From: Dryomyza anilis
Taxonomy: Eukaryota; Arthropoda; Insecta; Diptera; Dryomyzidae
Length of the DNA stretch: 64,000 nt
NCBI GenBank assembly: GCA_951804985.1
Contig: OX638133.1
Coordinates: 12,668,501-12,732,500 of the forward strand
Reading direction: 5' to 3'
Positions 32,210-43,473 of this stretch are shown here, piece by piece (the stretch's first letter is position 1; each line of letters begins with the position of its first letter). The notes below the pieces were generated by a model. The model saw only the letters and a list, made by a program, of their open reading frames with translations. It was not told the DNA's origin and made no database searches. The translations under genes were made by a program, and so were the position numbers.

Positions 32210-33935
32210 TTTTTTTTTTTTTTACAGATTAACCAACACTCAGGGGATGCCCCCTATTTATGCAAAGCACAGTGTTGATCGTAGGAAAGGATTAGGGTTA
32301 GAGGAAGGGAGGAAAGATGAGGTAGTGTCGGTGAATATTTGATTTGAATTTGCCAATATCAAAAATGTCGGGAAAAACAGACGCAGGGAGATTGTTCCAC
32401 AAACGAATAGTGCGACTGAAGAACGAATTCTCTCTATAATGCGTGGTTCTGTTGAGAGCCGAGTGGACTACGAAGGGGTGGGCTTGGTTCGATGCCCGAG
32501 TAGAACGAGAGAACACCCGATCTGGTGGAATCAGGCCATGTATGTCCCTCGAACACTTACCATTGTAATACCTATAAAACAGGCTTACACAACCAACGGT
32601 CCTTCGGTGCTCAAGAAAGCCAAAAGAGGATGAAATATTTTCATCCCCTATTAAATATATTGCACGTTGTTGGATTCGGTCCAGGAACTCCAAAGAAGAT
32701 TTAGAAGCCCCTGCTCATAAGTGCGAGTTGTATTCCATCTTAGGCCGAATATAGGTAGTGTAGACAGTGCGTAAGTCAGCAGGAGTGAAGTATGTCTTAC
32801 ACTGTTTCAGAAAACCGAGGCACTTGGCCGCTTCTTTCGACACATCAAATATGTGGTCATTCCAACGGAGATCACATTGAATTGATATGCCCAGAACGTC
32901 AAGAGAAGCTGACTGCGCAATATCCACAGCACCCATATTGAGGGGTGAATCCATTCTTTTGTGAGATAACAGACAACATTGGGTCTTGCTTGCATTAAAA
33001 TCAACTCTATTTGCAAGGCCCCACTCGGAGATTGATTTAAGGTCATTGTTGAGTGTGTCATTCATAGTGCGTCTTTTACTCTCAATCTCCAAAGAGGTTG
33101 GGCGCTTTTTGAACGAGTATGAATGACAAATGTTGCTATCATCTGCAAAGGAATGGATTGGGTTCTGGGTCAATGACAGAAGGTCATTGATAAATACCAG
33201 AAATAGGGACGGGGATAGGACGGAACCCTGCGGAACTCCAGAATTGATGGAATGTTGTTCGTAGAACACACCATCCAGCGCAACTCGTATTGAATGACCC
33301 TGGAGAAAACTCGAGATCCATCGAGTAAAAGATTCACCGACACCATATGCAATTAATTTTGAGACGAGGGCTTTATGCCACACTCGATAAAAAGCCTTGG
33401 AAATATCCAGAGCAACAACCTTACTTTCCCCGAAAAGGTACACAATTATTCCACTTTTCGGAGAGGACCGCCATCAAGTTACCTGTGGATCTGGTCCTAC
33501 GGAAACCATATTGTCGGTCACTAAGTAATTCGTTTCGCTCTAGATAGTTTACAAAGTGGAAGTTAATTACGCTTTCCTTTACCTTGGAGAGCTGCAGAGC
33601 ATGTTGCAATGGGTCGGTAATTGGCAGCGTTCGTAGCCTCGCCCTTTTTCGGAACTGGCTGGACATTGGCAACCTTCCAACAAGATGGAAAAACTCCTGT
33701 CGTGTAGGAGATGTTGAAAAGGTTACGCAACGGACAAGCCAGCGTTGACGCGCACTTCTTCAACACATGAGCAGATATGCCATCTGGCCCAGAGGCTTTG
33801 TTAATGTTGAGGTTTGCTAAAACCTTTTTAACTGCCCGAGTTCGAAAATGAATCTCCGGCATTGCAGAACAAAATCGACATCGGGCATTTGCAACAAGAA
33901 ATTTCTGTTTTACTAAAATACTAGGCAAATATAAT
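32210..33935 (-). mobile_element. 5'-truncated non-LTR retrotransposon (LINE)
   Basis: A T-run at 32,210-32,223 is the minus-strand poly(A) tail. Upstream of it lie a short 3' UTR and reverse transcriptase coding from about 32,298 to 33,928. Similarity ends abruptly near 33,935, as expected for incomplete reverse transcription. No unambiguous target duplication was found. Confidence 0.88.
32298..33928 (-). pseudogene. LINE reverse transcriptase, broken
   Basis: In order on the minus strand: NKASGPDGISAHVLKKCA (RT start), LLSDRQYGFRRTRSTG, VALDISKAF (first catalytic Asp), SGVPQGSVLSPSLFLVFIND, then SFADD (catalytic Asp pair). After an in-frame TGA at 32,715-32,717, where Trp is likely ancestral, comes a C-terminal region with RTIRLWNNLPASVFP. 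Frameshifts lie at roughly 33,570-33,670 and 33,430-33,440. SKAFYRVWH has Tyr where most relatives have Asp. The C-terminal motif and FADD box fit the CR1/Jockey supergroup, but the clade is not resolved. Endonuclease and ORF1 are absent through truncation. Confidence 0.9.
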
Positions 33936-34600
33936 TCGACTATACCATAAAATTAATAATACGTATCATTAAATTTTGATAGAAAACTACATTATAAAAT
34001 TTATGGTACACCAACATGTTGTTTTAACAGTTTCAATATTACTGAACTAATGGGACGCATCCTTTTGATCAATTTTAATGGTAGAAATGATTGTTTTTCT
34101 ATTGAAATACAATTAACGTTCCATGTTTTTTGTTCAAGGTGAGGCAATGATATTTTCAGATTACATGCACAGTATTTTTATTGAAAATTGGTTTTATAAA
34201 ACTGTACCAAAATTAGATTCACAGGATATACTTTAAAAAGTAGAGTATATAAAAAAATTTAAAATTTTGATTCTTAGTTTGGTCTATACTCTATTTAACC
34301 ATAATTTGTATTCTTGTTTATCAAAAAATTTTAAATGAAAAATAAATAATTAAAAACGTTAAAAAAATAAATCCAAAATTCAAGAGTTTACAACCAAATA
34401 TCTTAAATACCTTTATGCATATTAGCATAAGTTTGTATATTAAAATTAGTCTTGATAGTTCGAAAATAAATTGCGTTTAAAGTTATTTGTTAAAGCTATT
34501 TTTTAATAATACTTTATTATTTTATCAAAGTAGTGTGTAAGACGGGCTTTAAATTATGATCAGTGAATTATATGGAATTTATGTAGGTGTTGTTCATTGT
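33936..34600. other. AT-rich unassigned sequence
   Basis: Nothing recognisable beyond A/T-rich sequence. Confidence 0.3.
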
Positions 34601-35320
34601 AAAAATGGTGTTAATTACACAAAAAATATGCCAACTGAGATTAATTGGTAAAAAAATAATTAATTCTTTTAACATAGTTAACGAATTATTTAATAATATA
34701 AATCAAATCCTTTATTGTTTGGTGTATATGCTCAAATATATAAATATATATCATCTACACCAACCGGCAGTTTTAGAGGCACTACACAGTTTTACAGCCA
34801 CACATAGTTTAAAATTCACTACACAGTATTAAAGGCACTGTTGTACCGATCTTATTTGACATTGGTTCACGCAACGAGTGCTTGCCAATGCAGTTCGTTG
34901 GATCGTTTTTCCGTATATCGTGCGATATCATGATTTTGTTATTTCATGACCTTGATATTCTTAAATCAAGTAAAAAATGGTGTTAATTACACAAAAAATA
35001 TGGCAACTGAGATTAATTGGTAAAAAAAATAATTAATTCTATTAACATAGTTAACGAATTACTTAATAGTATAAATCAAATCCTTTATTGTTTGGATATG
35101 CTCAAATATATAAATATATATCATCTACACCAACCGGCAGTTTTAGAGGCACTACACAGTTTTACAGCCACAAACAGTTTAAAATTCACTACACAGTATT
35201 AAAGGCACTGTTGAACCGATCTTATTTGACATTGGTTCACACAACGAGTGCTTGCCAATTCAGTTCGTCGGATCGTTTTTCCATACATCGTGCGATATCA
35301 TGATTTTGTTATATCATGAC
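34600..35320 (+). repeat. 372-bp tandem duplication
   Basis: ATGGTGTTAATTACAC occurs at 34,605 and again 372 bp later. The two units match almost throughout (AGTTTTAGAGGCACTACACA, ACATTGGTTCAC, GCGATATCATGATTTTGTTA). The second unit ends at the SINE remnant near 35,320. A third, inverted relative lies at about 17,785-17,975. No coding capacity is seen. Confidence 0.9.
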
Positions 35321-35572
35321 CTTCTTCGCTCTGAAGAACGTAGACTAAGCTCTATCACCATTAGAGCTGTACGTGTTATATTTGTATTGAAATTGGTGAG
35401 ATCTACAGTGTAATGTCGAATCGGAAAGGCTGGATCAGAACTTTTGATAGACAATAGTTTAAGACTGCAGAGTGGTAGCGTCGTATCAAAAAAAAAACAA
35501 TTTATATTTTTTAATGTTGACATTCGCTGGTATTGAACCTTTCGACTCGTACTCCAACATAGCAGTTTTAAA
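35320..35572 (-). mobile_element. tRNA-derived SINE, copy 1 (5'-degraded)
   Basis: On the minus strand a B-box-like GGTTCAATACC follows GGAGTACGAGTCGAAA, the counterpart of the tRNA-like head at 43.4 kb. The body shares ACACGTACAGCTCTAATGGT-like sequence with the other two copies. The A box is not preserved. Confidence 0.65.
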
Positions 35573-36855
35573 AAAATGAGAAGTGATAAATTTGCGAAAT
35601 CTAGCCGTTTTTATCGAAATTAGTTAGAGAACTCTTCGAGATTTCGAAGGTATCCATAATATATTTGGTGTGGTTTGGGTTAAATTTATATTTCTGTTTA
35701 ACTTGGGTTTTAGAATTCATATTTTGTAAAGCAACGTAGTTTATATGAATAATTTATATTTTAATTCAATTTGTCATCTTTTTTGTTATTTTTTTAATTT
35801 AATATATTCTTTTTTAACTATTTTGAATATATTTATACCATTTCTGAATACAGTTGGCATATTCTAAAAACTAAAATGCTTTTTTTACTATTTCTATATT
35901 AATTTGGACAATATATCTAATTTAACATTTTGAAAGAAAATTTATATTATAAAAATTTAAGAAAGTGTCAATTTTTTTTTAAGATTAAACTAAAAGTCAC
36001 ATGAAGAAGTATAAGATTTGGATATAATAATCTGTTATACAAGAAAAAAGAACCCCGTAAAAGTCATCACATATCGCACGACCAGACAAGAGGCACAAAC
36101 GAGTACGCCATGATAAGTAGATGGAAATATCTAGTAGGTACTTGGTTTATTTGACTGCTATGTTTTCTGCACTAAATTTCAAAAGTCAAATATTTTATTT
36201 ATACTAAAACATAGACATATCTAGGAACCTAAGTACTACACCATATAAAATAAATATTCATTTTATACACATAACATAGGTACATATATTACGTTTATGT
36301 TACTCTCTGTCTGTGTGTGTCTGTCTGTCTATCTGAGTGTCTATCTGACTGTCTGTCTGTCAGATTTGTTCGCCGATGGTTCATTGTCACTTTTTCCATG
36401 TTTCAGAAAGGTCAAAGTTTACATTAGTGATTGCTTCCTTGTACGCGTCAAAGTTATATTGTCTCGATTTGTCAGTGTGCTGTACAAATTGTGAATTGTA
36501 TTGAGATTGTTCGTTCGTACTTTTGTTGCCTGCACATAAATAATTGATTGCTTAATGCATTAAATCACAGAACTTTAAATCATTTGTGGCATAGTACAAC
36601 AATTGGCTGTTGAGAAGTTTTTTTTTTTGATTTTTTAAACTTTATGAGAGGTGTACCGTATGAATTTTGAAAAATTCGTTATTTTTTGTATTCTCTAATA
36701 GGTGTGCATATGTCTTTCATGAAGTTATATAAAGAAATACGAGTGGGGAAAACTAAGTGACATGGGCGGATCTTAAAGTCGATCGAGGCCGATACAAAGA
36801 AATAACCTACACTTTGGTGGGGATATAAAGGTGGGATATATAATTGTTTGCAATA

Positions 36856-36857
<2 letters not shown>
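35573..36857. other. Unassigned AT-rich sequence
   Basis: A short CTGTCTGTCT tract occurs near 36,320-36,360. No coding similarity or bounded element is seen. Confidence 0.3.
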
Positions 36858-36914
<57 letters not shown>

Positions 36915-36928
36915 GTATCTATCTATTA
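36858..36928. repeat. (TCTA)n microsatellite, about 16 units
   Basis: Uninterrupted TCTA units to about 36,912, then GTATCTATCTATTA. It directly abuts the TCTATATAAAAC start of Helitron D. Confidence 0.95.
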
Positions 36929-36940
36929 TCTATATAAAAC

Positions 36941-37788
36941 GGGATCCGTACGAAATATAAAAAAAAAATTTCGACAAATTTTTTAAACTATAAATACAAA
37001 AACATTTTTTTTATAGAATCAAAAAATGTCGAAAATTAAAATGCCGAAATATCGAAATATTGAAATACAAATTTCAAATCCTATATGAGCAAGTCCACAC
37101 CAAATCTCGTAGGATTTGCAACTCACTCTCTTCGATTTCAATGATATTTTGGCAACTGATAAAGGGTATCGGGATCTGCATTCACCATTTTTTTTCCGAC
37201 CACTATTTCCAAAGATATTACTTTTTCCAGAGATACAGTCCAAAGTTAAAAAATTGTCATGGTGGTTCCTATTGAAATATCCCTTGATGCTAGAAACTTT
37301 GATAAGGTTTCGTTTTAAAACTAATAAAACAATCTTTTGGAAAATTTTTCTTAACATGAACATATGACCAATGGTCCTTATCCTTGAACTGCGAATTGCA
37401 TGTCCTTAAAAAAAGTATTTAAAAAAAAAAGGAAATTTTTGTTGATTTTTGATAAGTGTTGAAGCTAAATTCCAAGATGGTATTTTGAAGGCAGCATATT
37501 TAAAAATCTCCGCATGAATCATAGAGTAGCTAAAAATCAGAATTCGTTCTTTTTTAATATCTTTATCTTCGAGTTTTTTCGACATTTTCCATCATTTTTT
37601 CGGCAAAAAATGATTTCGACATATTAAATTTTGACATTTTTTATTTTCTACATTTTGTTTTTCGACATTTTTGTTTTCGACATTTTTGTTTTCGACATTT
37701 TCAGGTTTCGGTATTTTTATTTTCTACATTTTTGTCTTCGGTATTTTTAGTTTCGATATTTAAAATTTCGACTTATCGTACCAGATCC
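36941..37788 (-). mobile_element. Mutator-like (MULE-type) non-autonomous element, copy 2
   Basis: Ends GGGATCCGTACGAAATA and (reverse complement) GGATCTGGTACGATAAG are flanked by perfect 9-bp duplications ATATAAAAC (36,932-36,940; 37,789-37,797). The core matches copy 1 at 8,140-9,136 in opposite orientation. It is shorter mainly because the GTCGAAA-type subterminal repeats are reduced. Non-coding. Confidence 0.9.
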
Positions 37789-38569
37789 ATATAAAACTCT
37801 TGGTATGTCTGTCAATATAACTCAGCACTTACATCAGCTAAGAAGATGAAACAAAAAATTGAAATACAAAAAAATATACAGCAAAAATACAAAAATAAAA
37901 GCAAAAACATAAATATAAAAGCAAAAGCAATAACTGGATTCAAGAGCCAAATCACAGAAACAAAACCAAAAACAAGACAAAAACAAAGCAAATACAAAAG
38001 CAAAAAATAAAAACAAAAACACAAACACAAAAAAAACAAACTTAAGAACACAAAAATAACAGCAAAATTAAAATAAAAACAAAATCACAATTGAAAACAC
38101 AAACACAAAATTAAAATGGCAAAAACAAAAATCAAAACGCAAAAACAACATCAAAACACACAAAAACCTAAAACGCAGAAACAAAAACAAAACCAAATGT
38201 AGAAGAAAAGTTAAAGCAGGAAACAAAAGAAAAAACAAAAGCAAAATCACAAAAATTAGAGCAAAAACAACACAAAAATAAAACAAAGCAAAACATAACA
38301 TAAAAACAAAAACACAAAAATATAAAAGCAAAAATAAAAAACATAAAAGCAATAAAAACCAAAACAAAAAACTAAATGCCAAACACAAAAAAAAGCCAAT
38401 TTAAAAACAGGAGCAAAATCACAAAATAAATGCAAAATTAAAATACACAAATACAAAACCAAAAAAACAAAATCGCAAAAACAACATCAAAACACACAAA
38501 AACTTAAAAACCTAAAACGCAGAAACTAAAGCAAAAAACCGAAAGACACAAAACCAAAAATAACAGAAA

Positions 38570-39257
38570 CCAGTTGGGAAGGTTAGATCTCATGGGAAAT
38601 TTTAAAGTAGGTGTAATTATGATAGTTAAGATTATCAAAATTATAGTCGGTCTAAGCCGACTATAAATACCCTTCACATATGTGTGGTTACCATTCAAAG
38701 TGATATATAGGTCACCAGGGTATACGAGTCCTGAAAATAACTACAAACATTCAATCGCTGAAGAATTTCCATTCATTTGATACCCATATTTACAAATGGG
38801 TAGGTGTACCGAATTTCGATTTTTTTTTTGTGAACCACAAGTCTTTTCGCCGGAAAACATTATTATCATGTATTTGAGCATGATGTCAATATATATTTGA
38901 CCAACAAATTTACCTAAGCACGTATACATAAAAATTGATCTTTATGTGTACATTTTATATGAGGTATTTGAACATAAGTGGTCGGATCATAGGTCACAAT
39001 GGACCGATCTCGCCAATTATACCTACAGCGTAGGTATATTAGAAATCTAAGTTATAAGTTTCATTTATCTAGCTCTTCAATTTTAAAAGTAGTAGGGATT
39101 TCAACAGACAGACAGACGGACATCGCTAAATCGACTCAGGAGGTCATGCTGATCAAGAATATATATACTTTTCCATACCGGAGATGCTTCCTTCTGGGTG
39201 TTACAAACGGCGTACCAAACTAAATATACCCTTTCACTCTTAGTGTAGGGTATAAAA
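38570..39257 (+). mobile_element. DINE-1/mini-me element, copy 3
   Basis: It matches copies 1 and 2 from CCAGTTGGGAAGG to TAGGGTATAAAAA, including AGTCGG-TCTAAG-CCGACT and the ATGCTGATCAAGAATATATA core. Its (GACA)n tract is the shortest (about 39,104-39,121). It lies inside the A-rich interior of Helitron D. Confidence 0.9.
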
Positions 39258-39700
39258 ATCTAAAAACACGAAATCACCACCAACAAATCACCAACATCAA
39301 ATCAAAAACACATTAGCAAAAACAGAAAGAAAAGCAAAAATTCAAAAACAAAATCAAAAGCACAAAATCGAAAACAAAATAAATAATTCAATAGCAAAAA
39401 CACAAAAACAAAATAAAAAAAAACGTAATATCAAAAATGAAAAAACCAAAACGCAAAAAACAATATTTAAAAAAAAAGCAAAACACAAAAAATTAAAATA
39501 AAAACAAAAACTCAATCTCAAATCAAAAGCAAAAACAGAAAAAACTAAAAACAAAATAAATGCAGAAAAGGAAAAATCAAAACTAAAAGAATAGCAAAAA
39601 TAAAAACGGGAAAATACAAATGTCTAACACATAAATAACAAAACAAAAAACAAAAAACGATACAAAGAAAAATAAAATGGGTTAAAAAACAAAAAAAAAA

Positions 39701-40236
39701 CCGGTTGCGTAGCCCGGGTAGGAAATAAAAAAAATATAATTTTAAAACATATATGAAGACTAATATTCCATAGATTTCTTTTCAATCATAAACGGTTCAA
39801 AGTTCAGTTATAAAAAATCGAAAAAATAAAGTACACGCCCATTTTTGGAACACCTGTTTTTAGGTGAGTTTTAACATTAAGATTTAAACTTAATATACCC
39901 TCCACCTCACAGGTGTATACAAATTATAACTTTATGGAATGAGTTAATAAATACAATTTTCGATTTCCGTGCACTCAGCAACAATTTGTCTGTCACACTG
40001 CTGAACTTTACAATTATTGTAGTTAGTTGTGCGGTTGCTCACAGATAGTGTCGTCAACATCTACATGAACTCCTTTTTGTTGTTGTTGTTGTAGTTGGTT
40101 TTGTTGTCATTTTACTGATATTACTTTGTTCTATTGCTGATGATATTGTATCGTGTAAAAGCATTCATTAACACAATTTTCTGCTTCATTCGTTCATCAT
40201 ATCAATTAATAATTGTTTTCCGTTTGCTTTCTTCTA

Positions 40237-40293
<57 letters not shown>

Positions 40294-41240
40294 GCATGGC
40301 TGTCGGTCTGTCCGTATCTGTCTTCCCTTTAGTTGACTGTGTGTGTGTGTATTTGTCTGTATTTAACCCACTTCATTTAATAATTTCAAAAACCATTTCA
40401 AACAGCAGTAGCAGCAGTTCCAGTCTCACTCACAGTTCCAGCCCCAGTACCAGCAACCACGAGTACAACATTCTCGTTGACGGTTCTACTTTCTGCTCTT
40501 GTCCGCAGCTCCATTTCAACATAATAAGTATGACACTCGTCTAATATAAAGTAATTATGTTATTGTTGTTTTTGCAATGTATCTGTCACAGCCTTTAATG
40601 AGAGAGTACCCGCTATGTTATCTATGTTTTTCATGGTAACCCCCATAGAAAATATTATTTTCTTTTATATAAAGCATGCTACTAAATGCAATTTGTAAAA
40701 AATAAATTTGTTTTTAAACAGAAATTTAAAATTAAATAAAATTTTATAAATAATTCTTAACAAAGTCTATATTGTGGTAAATTTTGCGAACACCATTTAT
40801 TTTCTATTGGGTAATTTTGTTACTTTAACCTTACGGTACAGGAATGTTTTCACATAAACGTTTGCACACACACACACACACTCAAACATATAATACCTCG
40901 ATACACAGAATACACAAACAAGACGCGTGCTACATTTATAACAGTTATGTACAGTGGGGCGAACGCAATTTTACTTTGAGTCTTTTTTTGTTTTTACTAC
41001 TTTTTTAAGGTTATCCGTAATTAAAGCGAAAATTTATTAACATTTTTTTTATTTTATTGAAAAGTCTATTGTTTTTATAATTTTAATTTTTTTTTTATAA
41101 TTTTACATTTGTTTTTTATTAAAAAGTTTATTATTTTGCCAAATATATTGGTTGAATAGTATAATTTTAAAATCATCATTAATTGTATTTTTTAAAGCAA
41201 TATCAATTTTTGCAATTCTTCGAACCCCATTTTGGAGAAA
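39701..41240. other. Non-coding sequence with TGTC microsatellite
   Basis: (TGTC)n, about 14 units, spans 40,237-40,294. The 39,950-40,560 part is less AT-rich and host-like. From 40,560 to 41,240 the sequence is AT-rich with a CA tract near 40,865. The long serine/cysteine-rich frame across the microsatellite is an artefact. Confidence 0.5.
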
Positions 41241-41257
41241 ACTTTATGTTCAAGTAG

Positions 41258-41545
41258 CATCGATAGCTCGACTGTTTAGTGCTTTTGATACGAGCGAGAG
41301 GTTGCTGTTTCGTAAGACTACGAGCCGAAAGGTCCCGGGTTCGAAGCCAGAAACTGACAACATATTTTTTATTGAAAACATTTTTCTATCCCACGCTACC
41401 TCTAGATACACAATGCACACAATCCGAGAGTAAAATTCTCCCATGCCGAGAGTAAAATTCTCACCCCGCTGTTCAGCATTAAACTATAGGTCCCACCACT
41501 TTGAGTTGAAATATAATACTCACAGCTCAAGTGGTAAGAGAAATG
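41258..41545 (+). mobile_element. tRNA-derived SINE, copy 2
   Basis: A-box-like TAGCTCGACTG and B-box-like GGTTCGAAGCC lie in the expected order, though a roughly 25-nt extra segment widens the tRNA-like head. The body shares the AACATTTTTCTAT, CGCTACCTCT and TAGGTCCCACCACTTTGAGT blocks with the 43.2-43.5 kb copy. Flanking duplications are not clear. Confidence 0.75.
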
Positions 41546-41584
41546 GACATGTGTATTCGACGGCCGGTTCGTGGGTCTAAGATC

Positions 41585-41825
41585 AATTGAGGAGTTCATT
41601 TCCAAAAAGTGCTATGTGAAACAAAGATAGGTTTACTAAAACCTGAATTACTGGTACTTAATGGTAGAATCAAATTGGATCAAAGGTATTTTCCATTCCT
41701 AGTATTTTCCTTATCTCGATAGTATATTCACTTTTTTAAAATAATATTTTTTAGACCGTATTTTTTTAAATAAAGTCAATTTATTTATAAGTGGATAGCA
41801 CGTTTTGGAAATGAACTCCTCAATT
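41585..41825. mobile_element. MITE, TTGAGGAGTTCATTTCC ends
   Basis: AATTGAGGAGTTCATTTCC at the left is exactly inverted at the right (GGAAATGAACTCCTCAATT), and pairing continues through a GTGCTAT/ATAGCAC match. The total is 241 bp. AATT may be a 4-bp target duplication or part of the ends. Non-coding. Confidence 0.82.
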
Positions 41826-42600
41826 ATAGGTCAATGTCTTGCACTATCGATCAAATGTAACAAAATTCCTGGCTCTTTTTTCTTCTAGGAAATAGACGAT
41901 ATTAAGTGCAAATATCCTATAAAAATCATGAAATTCATCCGCGTATCCGGGCTGATCATAACGTTTCTCAGAAACACAATATTTTCACTGGGTTCATTTC
42001 AAAATATTATTTGAAATGGAATACAAATTCTCAAATGGAATACAAAAGCAATTACAGAAAAAACTTAAATTGGTTCCAATATACAGGAGTCCAAATTTCA
42101 TTGAAAAACACCTGAATTACCACGTAAACACCGAAATCGAACAACTTATTATGAGTTGTTGATATATTGCTGAAGTTCATCGGAATAACTTGCTAAGATC
42201 TTGAATACATTTGGTTATTATGCTGTGTTATATAAATCGTTATTGTAATCAGAGCTGTAAAGGTTGAATTACGATTACTTTTGATTACGATTACTAAAGA
42301 ATCGTAATCAAACATTTTGAAACGAACTTTTTCTAACGTAAATGTATTTTATTTTTTTAAATTGTCATTTTTATTTGATTGCGTGATCATAGAGCTTATA
42401 TAAACCATTATCTTCATTAAAATGTGTAAATTAGTTACGGATATATAAATAATTATTTAATATAGCATTTTGATGTTTCAATTCTCATAACTTTGTCGGA
42501 ATTGAGAAATCAGAAAAAATTATAAAATATTTTTTATTTTTCGGTCACTATCTATCCACAAATGTCATCAAAATCGGAAGACACCGTGCCAAAATTGATA
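41826..42600. other. Unassigned sequence, possible hAT end
   Basis: CAGAGCTGTAAAGGTTG at 42,250, followed by repeated TTACGATTAC words, resembles a hAT-type end. No partner end was found. The rest is AT-rich. Confidence 0.3.
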
Positions 42601-43173
42601 GTTTTGATTGCTAAAATGGTGCTATGCTATGTTCAAATTGTGATATTAGGGTAAAGTGGGAAACATTTTCTGGATTAAAGTGGGAAACGTATTTTAGTAG
42701 AAATATTGTGTTATATGAATTGTTTAATTGGTTTAGACAAGTAAAAACTTGAATCGTGGCTACAGACCAATGAAAAGAAACATTTTGACTACACCTGGGA
42801 TAAGATCTGAATTGCTGAAGAAAGTCGAGTAGTGAACCCTTAACAGTAGTTAAAACATACATCGGAAAGTAATCTTCAACTTCATCAGAATTATAAGAAT
42901 TTTGCACAATTTGCACGAATAAATGCCGTGGAAATTAAATTTCAACTTAAGGGAACTGCAAACGGCAGATATTGCAGTTCATTTATGTTTTCTCGCATTA
43001 CCATTCTTTTTTTTATTTCGCTATTAGAAAATTTATCCTGAATATATTTAATTTTGCTAAGAAAAAAAAAACAAAACATTAAAAAGAAATTTTGAAGTTT
43101 CCCACTTTACCCCAAGATTTTTCAACATGTCCGAAATTAAGCTGATTGGAAAGAATGCTCAAAAATCAATTAA

Positions 43174-43473
43174 TAGTTTGGCACTACAGTTCTATAAGAA
43201 CTTAGGCCGAGCTCTCTCACCATTTTGGGCTGTGCGTGTTATATTTGTACTCAAAGTGGTGGGACCTACAGTTTATTGCCGAATCCGAACGGCGGGTGAG
43301 AGCTTTTCATAGGAAATGTTTTACTCTCGTAGGTTTGCCATTTACTGCCGAGAGGTAGCGCGGTATAGAAAAATGTTTCTATGAAAAGATGTTGTTAGCC
43401 CCAGTCCAGGCTTGAACCGGGGACCATTCGGCTCGCAGTCCAACGCACTTACCACTGAGCTACCGCGGCTACC
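43174..43473 (-). mobile_element. tRNA-derived SINE, copy 3, with 13-bp target duplication
   Basis: A 300-bp element is flanked by identical AAAAATCAATTAA (43,161-43,173 and 43,474-43,486), the mark of LINE-assisted insertion. Its minus-strand 5' end is a tRNA-like head (43,397-43,470) with A box TAGCTCAGTGG and B box GGTTCAAGCC. The body is shared with copies at 41.3 and 35.3 kb. There is no poly(A) tail at the 3' end. Confidence 0.88.
43397..43470 (-). ncRNA. tRNA-like head of the SINE (not a functional tRNA gene)
   Basis: The 74-nt segment can form an acceptor stem with one mismatch (AGCCGCG against CTGGGGCT), and both internal pol III promoter boxes are present. The T stem pairs poorly and the anticodon stem has mismatches. 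It therefore works better as a retroposon promoter than as a tRNA. Confidence 0.75.

Larger units (their letters stand above)
36929..39700 (+). mobile_element. Helitron copy D, expanded A-rich interior, 3' end not found
   Basis: The 5' end A|TCTATATAAAAC is split after 12 bp by a Mutator-like element and resumes with TATAAAACTCTTGG as in Helitron A. The GCTAAGAAGATGAAACAAAA block that follows matches Helitron A near 2,605. The interior is about 1.1 kb of A-rich CAAAAACAAAAGC sequence (37,845-38,569 and 39,258-39,680) split by a DINE-1. The 15-bp satellites and the typical 3' end are absent, so the right limit is arbitrary. Confidence 0.6.

Noticed and set aside
34600..35320. LTR pair of a retrotransposon
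   Set aside because: The two 372-bp units are directly adjacent with no internal region, primer-binding site or polypurine tract.
37812..38462. Phenylalanine-rich minus-strand frames
   Set aside because: Antisense of the A-rich Helitron D interior.
40134..40544. 136-codon frame with SVCLSVCL repeats
   Set aside because: The frame reads through a (TGTC)n microsatellite.
43397..43470. Functional tRNA gene
   Set aside because: Both promoter boxes are present, but T and anticodon stems pair poorly and the segment is the head of a SINE with a 13-bp target duplication.
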